From NCBI GenBank assembly GCA_030751555.1, contig JASMFX010000148.1, forward strand, positions 1 through 7,665: DNA of 7,665 nucleotides. Direction: 5' to 3'. Shown here piece after piece: positions 1 through 5,103 of this stretch (positions are counted from its first letter, which is position 1; the number at the start of each line of letters is the position of its first letter). Source of the stretch: Candidatus Woesearchaeota archaeon (GTDB lineage Archaea > Nanoarchaeota > Nanoarchaeia > Woesearchaeales > CALCXY01). A program made the translations under genes and the position numbers. The notes beneath the pieces were generated by a model that did no database searches, had not been told where the DNA came from, and saw only the letters and a list, made by a program, of their open reading frames with translations.

Positions 1-1
1 A

Positions 2-1147
2 AAACTAGTAAAATCAGGAAAATTAGATCAGGCGAGCAAAATTTTATCGCAAAATCCATTTCCTATTTTATCACTAAAATTATGCAACTGGGATCAATAT
101 TTTCCACCAAGGTCTAATCTTCCTCAAAAATTAGAATCGTTGCTTGAAAAATTGCCTTCTGAGAAGATCACTAAATCTAAGAAAAGATCCAAATCAATTG
201 GCATTATAGGCTCTGGAATTTGTGGTCTTACTGCTGCTAAACGATTAGCTCTTCTAGGTTATACTCCAACAGTCTATGAAGCTCTTCCTCAACCAGGAGG
301 ATTTTTGCGTTATGTTGTTCCTGAGTTTGTTTTACCAAAGGAGATGCTTAATAATGAGATAGAGAAACTTGAGGAGTTAGGTGTTGAGTTTGTTACAAAT
401 AAGGTGATAGGAAAGGCTATGGCATTGTCTGACTTAGAATCTCAACATAATGCTCTTTTCCTGGCATCAGGTGCTAGTAGTCCTAAGATGATCCATCTAG
501 AGGGCCAGCATCTTAATAATGTATACTATGCTAATGAGTATCTTCTTAGAATTAATCTTATGCAGGCTCATCAATATCCTAAGTTTCAAACTCCTTTACA
601 TTCAGCATCTAACACCATGGTTGTAGGTGGAGGGAGTGTTGCACTTTATTGTGCACGTATAGCAAAGCGTTTAGGAAATGAGGTTACTGTTTCTTACAGG
701 AGATCTGCTAATGAGATGACCTCTTTTCCCCATGAGATTCAAGCTGCTTTGGATGAGGGGATAAAGTTTTTAGAGATGACTATGCCTAGTAGGATTCTTG
801 GAGAGGAATTTGTTGAAGAGATTGAGATTTTACAGATGATGCTTGAAGCAGAAGATGAACGTGGGAGGAGAAACCCTATTTCTATTGAGGATTCTGCCTT
901 TGCTATGCCTGTTGATCAGGTAATTCTTGCAGTAGGTGAGACACAGAATCCTTTGCTCTTAAGAGATTCTCAATTACGTACAGGGTTTGGCAATAAAATT
1001 ATTGTTAATGAACAGATGCAGACAAATAAGGAATCGATATTTGCAGGGGGAGATGTGGTAAAACAGTCAATTAACACTCAAGATGCAATATCTGCAGGGA
1101 GTACGGCAGCTCTTAATATTGACAAATTCCTTCAAAATTCTAAATAA
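2..1147 (+). CDS. GltD-like FAD/NAD(P)-dependent oxidoreductase, 5'-partial
   Basis: The reading frame is open to the left edge, so 381 codons are visible and the true start lies outside the window; the TTG at 140 is only the first in-frame start-like codon. The protein matches the glutamate synthase small chain / NfnB / dihydropyrimidine dehydrogenase family, which passes electrons between NAD(P)H, FAD and a partner. Numbering from the first visible codon, an N-terminal piece (1-46) resembles the end of the family's Fe-S domain (NPFP at 18-21). Next come the FAD dinucleotide motif GSGICG (70-75) followed by PGG, the NAD(P)-domain motif GGGSVA (209-214), YRRS (232-235) typical of NADPH binding, and the C-terminal FAD motif FAGGD (347-351). 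Only one cysteine (28) sits where relatives carry a cysteine cluster, so that cluster looks lost. No large glutamate synthase subunit is visible. The family is clear; substrate and partner are unknown. Confidence 0.88.
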   Translation, partial: KLVKSGKLDQASKILSQNPFPILSLKLCNWDQYFPPRSNLPQKLESLLEKLPSEKITKSKKRSKSIGIIGSGICGLTAAKRLALLGYTPTVYEALPQPGGFLRYVVPEFVLPKEMLNNEIEKLEELGVEFVTNKVIGKAMALSDLESQHNALFLASGASSPKMIHLEGQHLNNVYYANEYLLRINLMQAHQYPKFQTPLHSASNTMVVGGGSVALYCARIAKRLGNEVTVSYRRSANEMTSFPHEIQAALDEGIKFLEMTMPSRILGEEFVEEIEILQMMLEAEDERGRRNPISIEDSAFAMPVDQVILAVGETQNPLLLRDSQLRTGFGNKIIVNEQMQTNKESIFAGGDVVKQSINTQDAISAGSTAALNIDKFLQNSK

Positions 1148-1166
1148 ATGCAGTTAAATCACCACA

Positions 1167-1174
1167 TTTAAATA
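1167..1174 (+). promoter_or_regulatory. TATA box of tpiA (leaderless promoter)
   Basis: TTTAAATA lies with its centre about 26 bases before the ATG at 1197, in the 49-base gap after the oxidoreductase gene. With the usual archaeal distance from TATA box to transcription start, the transcript would begin at or next to the ATG. No Shine-Dalgarno sequence is present, which agrees with a leaderless mRNA. Transcription start is inferred. Confidence 0.6.
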
Positions 1175-1196
1175 CTCTAATTTTCAATATCAACCT

Positions 1197-1853
1197 ATGA
1201 ATAAATCAAAACCACTGATTTTTATTAACTTTAAGACATATAAGCAAGGCTCTGGAAAACGAGCCTTAGAGATTGCAAAGTATTGCCAAAAGGTTAATGG
1301 AAAAGCTCAGTTAGCAATTGCAGTCCAGCCTACAGAGCTCTATCGTATAGCACGTTCTGTTGCGATTCCTGTCTTTGCTCAACATATTGATCTTATTGAG
1401 TATGGTAGTCATACAGGGTGGATTTTGCCGGAGGATGTTAAGGAGGCGGGTGCACAAGGTACTTTAATTAATCATTCTGAGCATCGTTTGCCAAAGAATA
1501 TTATCAAGGCTCTTGTAAAAAAAGCAAAGGATTTGCGTCTCATTACTATTGTTTGTGCGAAGAATGTAGGTGAAGGGGCTGCTTTGGCAAGATTTAAGCC
1601 TGATTACATAGCTGTTGAACCTCCAGAGTTGATTGGTAATCCAAAACTTTCTGTTTGTCGTGCAAAACCTGGACTCATTAAGAATGCTGTTGATAAGATT
1701 AAAGCTCCTATATTAGTTGGTGCGGGTGTGAAATGCGCTGAAGATGTTAGAGTTGCTTTGAAGCTTGGTGCTAAGGGTGTTTTATTGGCTTCTGATGTGA
1801 TGAAATCTAAGAAACCACTAAATGCGCTCAGAGAACTTGTTAGAGGGGTTTAG
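1197..1853 (+). CDS. tpiA: Triosephosphate isomerase, archaeal type
   Basis: This cytoplasmic enzyme interconverts dihydroxyacetone phosphate and glyceraldehyde 3-phosphate in glycolysis and gluconeogenesis. The 218 residues fit the short archaeal form (about 220-230) rather than the 250-residue bacterial/eukaryotic form. The catalytic set is intact: Asn11 and Lys13 in NFKTYK, His93 in NHSEH, and Glu141 in AVEPPELIG. The phosphate-binding glycines are visible at GAG (175-177) and in GVLLASD (194-200), and the archaeal motif AQHID is at 61-65. The ATG at 1197 is supported by a TATA box about 26 bases upstream and by the canonical position of the NFKTY strand near the N-terminus. The gene has its own promoter although it follows the oxidoreductase on the same strand. 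Its stop codon overlaps the stop of the convergent gene by 4 bases, and I see no terminator of its own. Confidence 0.97.
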   Translation: MNKSKPLIFINFKTYKQGSGKRALEIAKYCQKVNGKAQLAIAVQPTELYRIARSVAIPVFAQHIDLIEYGSHTGWILPEDVKEAGAQGTLINHSEHRLPKNIIKALVKKAKDLRLITIVCAKNVGEGAALARFKPDYIAVEPPELIGNPKLSVCRAKPGLIKNAVDKIKAPILVGAGVKCAEDVRVALKLGAKGVLLASDVMKSKKPLNALRELVRGV

Positions 1854-2584
1854 ACAACCTCTACTAATACTTTATGAATATCTCCTCTTCCTGTCTTACC
1901 ATAGAGGTCAGTTACAGTAACTCTTTCAGGTGTGCCAGTTACCTGGGTTGGATCAGATGGATCATTCAAAAGGCATGCTTTCAAATCGTTACTTCCATCA
2001 ACACAATTATCCTGGCCACTGTTTTCATTGCAGACACAAACATTGAAGATGTAGGTTCCTTTTTTTGTGGCAGAATCTTCACATAAAGCATTGCTTGAGT
2101 CACACAAAGCTCCTTTTACCCGAATAAAGAGTGGAATAACCTTTCTTTCTTGTTGGGTTATTATTTCATTAGCAACATCAACAGATATCCACTCTTGATC
2201 AATATATCTCCTAATTTCTACAAGTGTTAGAGGGTCAGCTGTCAAAGGATTACCTAGACTGTCTGCTCCATCATCAAAACTCATGATAACATGGAAATTA
2301 TCAGAATCTGCATTCACATTTCTAACTCCCACTCCAAAAGTGACTCCATCCCCTCTCCTTATCCGTTTTTTGAAAAGTGGAATAGCTACCTTAGCTCCAG
2401 AGTCCAATAACTGTTCAATAGAAGCTTGGGTTTCAGCATCAACAGTGGCTTTTCTATCCTCTGCAATGCCAAAGAATTTCATAGTAAAACTGATTCCAGC
2501 AACAAAAATGACAATTGCAATGATAAGAATGACAATAGTGTTAGCTGCTAGCTCAAACCCTTTTTTGTTTCTTAGCAGATTCAT
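1850..2584 (-). CDS. Secreted pilin-like membrane protein with class III-type leader
   Basis: No specific function is recognisable. The 244-residue protein starts with a short basic leader ending in KKG (7-9), followed by one hydrophobic helix (about 12-34, with NTIVILIIAIVIF). This is the layout of archaeal prepilin-like (class III) signal sequences, in which a prepilin peptidase cuts after G or A and the helix anchors the protein or packs in a filament. The rest should lie outside the cell. A region from about 80 with alternating hydrophobic residues, then KVIPLFI and GTYIFNVCVC, suggests an immunoglobulin-like beta-sandwich. Six cysteines (161, 168, 183, 185, 194, 204) cluster late and could form disulfides. 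The N-terminus resembles the 3550-4329 product, so the two are probably paralogues. The ATG is supported by a TATA box about 26 bases upstream. A simple membrane-anchored surface protein is equally possible. Confidence 0.8.
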   Translation of the reverse strand: MNLLRNKKGFELAANTIVILIIAIVIFVAGISFTMKFFGIAEDRKATVDAETQASIEQLLDSGAKVAIPLFKKRIRRGDGVTFGVGVRNVNADSDNFHVIMSFDDGADSLGNPLTADPLTLVEIRRYIDQEWISVDVANEIITQQERKVIPLFIRVKGALCDSSNALCEDSATKKGTYIFNVCVCNENSGQDNCVDGSNDLKACLLNDPSDPTQVTGTPERVTVTDLYGKTGRGDIHKVLVEVV

Positions 2585-2606
2585 AGATCAATTTAGAATA
2601 AAACCC

Positions 2607-2614
2607 TATAAAAA
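2607..2614 (-). promoter_or_regulatory. TATA box of the 1850-2584 gene
   Basis: On the minus strand this reads TTTTTATA, centred about 26 bases before the ATG at 2584. The spacing predicts a transcription start at the start codon, and no Shine-Dalgarno sequence precedes it. It is one half of a divergent promoter region; the other TATA box is at 2692-2698. Confidence 0.6.
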
Positions 2615-2624
2615 TGTTGCGGTT

Positions 2625-2647
2625 CAAATTTTTAACCCAAAAATTTG
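2625..2647. repeat. Inverted repeat between divergent promoters
   Basis: A perfect 9-bp inverted repeat (CAAATTTTT and AAAAATTTG) is separated by the 5-base spacer AACCC. It lies about 10 bases upstream of the minus-strand TATA box and about 45 bases upstream of the plus-strand one. It could be an operator for the pilin-like gene or for both genes. It is A/T-dominated, so chance is a real alternative in this composition. Confidence 0.4.
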
Positions 2648-2691
2648 ATTAAACCCCCTACAAGAGATAGAATGTTTTCAACTCCGTAAAC

Positions 2692-2698
2692 TATATAA
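2692..2698 (+). promoter_or_regulatory. TATA box of the CDP-alcohol phosphatidyltransferase gene
   Basis: TATATAA is centred about 27 bases before the ATG at 2722. This predicts a leaderless or nearly leaderless transcript. The only purine-rich stretch before the ATG (GGAAATAA) is not a convincing Shine-Dalgarno site. Confidence 0.6.
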
Positions 2699-2721
2699 GC
2701 CACTACATTTGGAAATAACTC

Positions 2722-3285
2722 ATGAAATGGAATTTTTATACTATTCCTAACCAACTAACCTTGCTTAGAGTGATCATTTTACCTATCTTATGGGTTTTGG
2801 CTTTTATGCAGCAAAATATAGCTTTTCTTGGGTTATTTGTTATTGCAGGGCTAACTGATGTTCTTGATGGCTTTATTGCAAGACGTTTGCGCATTACTTC
2901 AGCTTTTGGTGCATGGTTTGACTCTCTAGCAGATCATCTCCTTAGTCTTTCAGCTGTTTTTTGGTTTTGGCTATTTTTCCCTGAGTTCTTCAGTAAAAAT
3001 ATCTTTCTTATTATAATCATATTTGCATACTTTCTCTTTGATCAAGTTCTTGGTTACATCAAACACCACCAGATGGTTGATTATCATCTTTGGTCGAGCA
3101 AATCAGCTTTTGTTTCGCTTTTTGCCTTTTTCATACATGCTCTTATTTTTGGTCCTCATCAGAGCTTTTTTTATGTTGCTCTAGCAATTATTGCAGTTGC
3201 ACTTACTGAAGAGATCTTTTGCTCATTTTTAATAAAGAAGATGGATCCTAACACTATTTCTCTTTTGACTTTGATAAATAAGTAG
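2722..3285 (+). CDS. CDP-alcohol phosphatidyltransferase family membrane protein
   Basis: Enzymes of this family move a phosphatidyl- or archaetidyl-type group from a CDP-activated lipid to a small alcohol (glycerol phosphate, serine, inositol phosphate), making polar membrane lipids at the cytoplasmic face. The diagnostic motif D-x2-D-G-x2-A-R-x8-G-x3-D-x3-D is complete, with D46, D49, G50, A53, R54, G63, D67 and D71; these residues bind metal and CDP and include the catalytic base. The N-terminus (IPNQLTLLR, 8-16) is typical of PgsA-like members. The 187 residues hold about five or six hydrophobic helices (roughly 14-28, 31-46, 73-90, 93-111, 126-143, 148-170), as usual for the family. The ATG is supported by a TATA box about 27 bases upstream. 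The gene is transcribed alone between minus-strand genes. The alcohol acceptor cannot be read from the sequence. Confidence 0.92.
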   Translation: MKWNFYTIPNQLTLLRVIILPILWVLAFMQQNIAFLGLFVIAGLTDVLDGFIARRLRITSAFGAWFDSLADHLLSLSAVFWFWLFFPEFFSKNIFLIIIIFAYFLFDQVLGYIKHHQMVDYHLWSSKSAFVSLFAFFIHALIFGPHQSFFYVALAIIAVALTEEIFCSFLIKKMDPNTISLLTLINK

Positions 3286-3312
3286 AATATAAACATATAA
3301 AATAATAAAGAT

Positions 3313-3326
3313 AAAAAAAGAAAAAA
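3313..3326 (-). terminator. Poly-U terminator of the pilin operon
   Basis: On the minus strand the stop codon of the small membrane protein gene is followed at once by TTTTTTCTTTTTTT. Archaeal transcription commonly ends at U-rich tracts without a hairpin, and this is the strongest such tract in the window. The plus-strand gene ending at 3285 has no comparable T tract. Confidence 0.65.
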
Positions 3327-3539
3327 TTACTTGCTTAATTCGTATTCTTTCACGATAATAACCATGAAAAGGACCAAGATTGCTGCACCTGCAACCAGAT
3401 AAGCAACTCCACTCTCTATGGTTTCAGTGACCATTTTGAATAGGCCAAAGGCCATGACTGCAAAACCTAGCCATAGAAACTTGTCCAATACGAGCTTAAG
3501 TATCTCGAATTCTTCTGTTTGGGTTAGTCGTTTTTTCAT
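3327..3539 (-). CDS. Small two-helix membrane protein, second gene of the pilin operon
   Basis: I do not recognise a named family. From the ATG at 3539 the protein has 70 residues: a charged N-terminus (MKKRLTQTEEFE), a first hydrophobic helix (about 20-37, containing LGFAVMAFGLF), a short loop with TETIESG, a second helix (about 45-63) and a charged end (KEYELSK). An in-frame GTG at 3548 would add three residues. I prefer the ATG because AGGTGA, complementary to the 16S tail, lies 5 bases before it and would overlap the GTG. The preceding gene's TAA runs into that ribosome site (TAAGGTGA), so the two genes are almost certainly translated from one mRNA. The context suggests a role with the pilin-like protein, for example in membrane anchoring or assembly, but this is inference. 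Confidence 0.75.
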   Translation of the reverse strand: MKKRLTQTEEFEILKLVLDKFLWLGFAVMAFGLFKMVTETIESGVAYLVAGAAILVLFMVIIVKEYELSK

Positions 3540-3544
3540 TTTTG

Positions 3545-3550
3545 TCACCT
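3545..3550 (-). promoter_or_regulatory. Shine-Dalgarno site deciding the start at 3539
   Basis: On the minus strand AGGTGA is followed by the 5-base spacer CAAAA and the ATG at 3539. It overlaps the stop codon of the upstream pilin-like gene, a layout that favours translational coupling. It also overlaps the alternative GTG start at 3548, arguing against that start. Confidence 0.6.
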
Positions 3551-4329
3551 TATACCAAGTCTATAAAAAACTCCTTAGAGTCGTGTAGTTGTACAGCTCT
3601 TCCTGTAGCATCTGTTGCTGTCTTGATTCTTGGATGAAAGTTAGTTCCTGCTTGGATTACACCTTTTCCTGTTCCTGCAGTAGCTTGTTTCTTTTTGATA
3701 CCTGGCCACTCACTTACAGGCTCTGCATAACACTCTAGATATTCTAATTGTGCTGGAGCAGCTGCAGCTGTTGTTGAGATGTAGTGTTTCCAAACCAAAA
3801 CTCTTCCATTATAGGTTGCTGAAGGGGCATTTAATGCCTGTAGGATGCCTTTCAAAACCTTAACTGTTCCTGGCTCTACACGTGATGCTTGTAAGGTGTC
3901 AAACCAATTCCAGCCAGAAGGCACTGCTTCTGTAGGGGCATCGGATAAACTACCCACTCCTGTTAATCTAGCTCCTGCATCACAACTAGTGCCAATTGCA
4001 TTTTCACATACAAACTCAACATAGAAACACGTATCTCGTGTTGTTTCAGTACTTTTTATACCAAAGAAGAAATCATTCTGTGTACCTGCCTTTACATCTT
4101 CAAATGTAAGGGTTGTAAACGACAGCAAGTCACCTGATTTTTGAATATCTTCAATAATTTGGTTTTGTATGTTTGAAGATACCTTATCAAATTGCTTCTG
4201 CAGCGAGCCGAACTGGCTCCTTATGAATCCTAGTCCTAAACCAAGGATGGTAATGGCTAGAATCAGAATAACAATTGCATTAATTGAAAGCTGCAACGAA
4301 GCTTTTTTATGCTTGACAAATAGTTTCAT
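3550..4329 (-). CDS. Secreted pilin-like membrane protein, first gene of a two-gene operon
   Basis: No specific function is recognisable. The 259-residue protein begins with a basic leader ending in KKA (8-10), then a hydrophobic helix (about 14-36, with SINAIVILILAITILGLGLGF), consistent with a class III/prepilin-like signal that leaves a membrane-anchored or filament-packing helix. Residues 40-65 look like an amphipathic helix (QKQFDKVSSNIQNQIIEDIQ), followed by an exterior with probable beta strands. The stretch VEPGTVKVLKG then ATYNGRVLVW matches the strand-turn-strand pattern of immunoglobulin-like domains in archaeal surface proteins. Four cysteines (101, 108, 116, 200) may form disulfides. 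The N-terminal helix pattern N-x-I-V-I-L-I-x-A-I is shared with the 1850-2584 product, and both end in a short hydrophobic strand. The ATG is supported by GAGGTG 5 bases upstream. Filament subunit versus simple anchored surface protein cannot be decided here. Confidence 0.8.
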   Translation of the reverse strand: MKLFVKHKKASLQLSINAIVILILAITILGLGLGFIRSQFGSLQKQFDKVSSNIQNQIIEDIQKSGDLLSFTTLTFEDVKAGTQNDFFFGIKSTETTRDTCFYVEFVCENAIGTSCDAGARLTGVGSLSDAPTEAVPSGWNWFDTLQASRVEPGTVKVLKGILQALNAPSATYNGRVLVWKHYISTTAAAAPAQLEYLECYAEPVSEWPGIKKKQATAGTGKGVIQAGTNFHPRIKTATDATGRAVQLHDSKEFFIDLV

Positions 4330-4334
4330 GCTTA

Positions 4335-4340
4335 CACCTC
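4335..4340 (-). promoter_or_regulatory. Shine-Dalgarno site of the pilin-like gene at 4329
   Basis: On the minus strand GAGGTG is followed by 5 bases (TAAGC) and the ATG at 4329. Together with a TATA box lying about 59 bases upstream of the ATG, it indicates a leader of about 30-35 bases, unlike the leaderless genes nearby. Confidence 0.65.
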
Positions 4341-4383
4341 TTTTCTACAATATGACTAATAGTTCCTATATTTCCTAATACTC

Positions 4384-4402
4384 ATATATAAATGTTTCGA
4401 TG
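4384..4402 (-). promoter_or_regulatory. BRE/TATA promoter of the pilin operon
   Basis: On the minus strand the block reads CGAAAC (BRE-like, 4402-4397) directly followed by ATTTATATAT, the best-looking core promoter in the window. The expected start of transcription is near 4363, giving a leader of about 33 bases before the ATG at 4329. A weaker TATA-like AATATA near 4366-4375 is a possible alternative. Confidence 0.6.
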
Positions 4403-4447
4403 AGTGAGGGGATAGTTCTCTTTCCTTTCGAGGGATTTCTAAGCGTT

Positions 4448-4484
4448 ACTGTTCAAAATGCACACTTTAAACATTTTGAACAGT
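4448..4484. repeat. Perfect 13-bp inverted repeat upstream of L10e
   Basis: ACTGTTCAAAATG (4448-4460) and CATTTTGAACAGT (4472-4484) are exact reverse complements separated by 11 bases. The repeat lies between the divergent promoters of the pilin operon and L10e, ending about 18 bases before the L10e TATA box, the usual place for an archaeal activator or repressor site. As RNA it could form a 13-bp hairpin, but no T tract follows on either strand, so it does not look like a terminator. The function is inferred from position only. Confidence 0.7.
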
Positions 4485-4502
4485 GCCTCCTTAAGCAAAA
4501 GC

Positions 4503-4512
4503 TTTTTAAATA
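4503..4512 (+). promoter_or_regulatory. TATA box of the L10e gene
   Basis: TTTTTAAATA is centred about 25 bases before the ATG at 4533, predicting a leaderless mRNA. It places transcription start at the ATG that opens the conserved MAKLRKA N-terminus, so codons upstream of 4533 would not be transcribed from this promoter. Confidence 0.65.
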
Positions 4513-4532
4513 GTCTATTTATTCTCTTATCT

Positions 4533-5063
4533 ATGGCAAAATTAAGGAAAGCTGTTGCTTACAGAAGGCTTGAAAGGCCTTATACAAGAAGGAGTAAATA
4601 TAGAGAAAAATCCTATATTAGAGGAAACCCTGCTGTGAGAGTTGTTAATTTTGATATTGGAAATTTAAGAAGAGCGTTTCCTTTTACGCTTCATCTCATA
4701 TCCAAAAAGCAGGTGCAGATTAGGGATAACGCAATAGAGTCTGGAAGGGCGCAGAGCAATAGAGTGCTTGAAGGAGCGCTTGGTAAGAATGGATTCCACA
4801 TGAAAATACGGATGCACCCACACCACATTTTAAGGGAAAATCCATTAGCTGCAGGAGCAGGCGCAGACAGAATGAGTACTGGAATGAAGGCATCTTTTGG
4901 CAAGGTTATTGGCAATGCCTGTCAGGTTAAGCAGGGAAAAATTCTTGTTAGTGTTAGTGTCCGAAAGTCAGGTTTAGAGATAGCTCGTGAAGCCCTTAGA
5001 AAGTATTCTAGCAAATTACCTACTACATGTACTGTTCAAGTTGTTGAAAATAAGATTGATTAA
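4533..5063 (+). CDS. rpl10e: 50S ribosomal protein L10e (uL16 family)
   Basis: This protein of the large ribosomal subunit is the archaeal/eukaryotic counterpart of bacterial L16. It sits near the peptidyl-transferase centre and tRNA-binding sites. The 176-residue product, close to the family's usual length, matches throughout: RPYTRRSKY (15-23), QIRDNAIESGR (62-72), KIRMHPHHILREN (91-103), AAGAGADRMSTGM (106-118) and FGK (122-124). The frame is open further upstream, to an ATG at 4458, but the ATG at 4533 is chosen because it gives the canonical MAKLRKAVAYR start and sits 25 bases after a TATA box. The upstream extension would also run through an inverted repeat. The gene appears to be transcribed alone and converges with PEP carboxylase, leaving 40 bases between stop codons. 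Confidence 0.96.
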   Translation: MAKLRKAVAYRRLERPYTRRSKYREKSYIRGNPAVRVVNFDIGNLRRAFPFTLHLISKKQVQIRDNAIESGRAQSNRVLEGALGKNGFHMKIRMHPHHILRENPLAAGAGADRMSTGMKASFGKVIGNACQVKQGKILVSVSVRKSGLEIAREALRKYSSKLPTTCTVQVVENKID

Positions 5064-5103
5064 GAATCCTTTGTCTATTTATCTAACATATCTAAAAATA
5101 GTA
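5064..5103. terminator. Short convergent intergenic region, possible weak terminators
   Basis: The 40-base gap between the convergent L10e and PEP carboxylase stops is A/T-rich. For the PEP carboxylase transcript the minus strand has T5 at 5098-5094, a weak poly-U stop signal. For L10e the plus strand has CCTTTGTCTATTTAT. Neither is strong, and there is no hairpin. Confidence 0.3.

Noticed and set aside
140..142. TTG as the start of the oxidoreductase
   Set aside because: The frame is open to the window edge and its upstream translation still matches the family (NPFP landmark), so the TTG is internal and the gene is cut by the window.
1874..2648. Open frames on the plus strand opposite the 1850-2584 gene
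   Set aside because: They have no promoter or ribosome site, no recognisable protein features, and lie opposite a well-supported gene; they are shadows.
4169..4378. Plus-strand open frame opposite the start of the pilin-like gene
   Set aside because: It is antisense to the hydrophobic leader and promoter of a supported gene and has no signals of its own.
4393..4447. Possible small RNA (box C/D type) before the inverted repeat
   Set aside because: CGATGAG is only a poor C-box match and no D box (CTGA) or paired guide layout follows on either strand.
5030..5038. Second copy of the inverted-repeat arm (ACTGTTCAA)
   Set aside because: Only 9 bases match, there is no opposite arm, and the bases encode the conserved end of L10e; coincidence is the simplest view.
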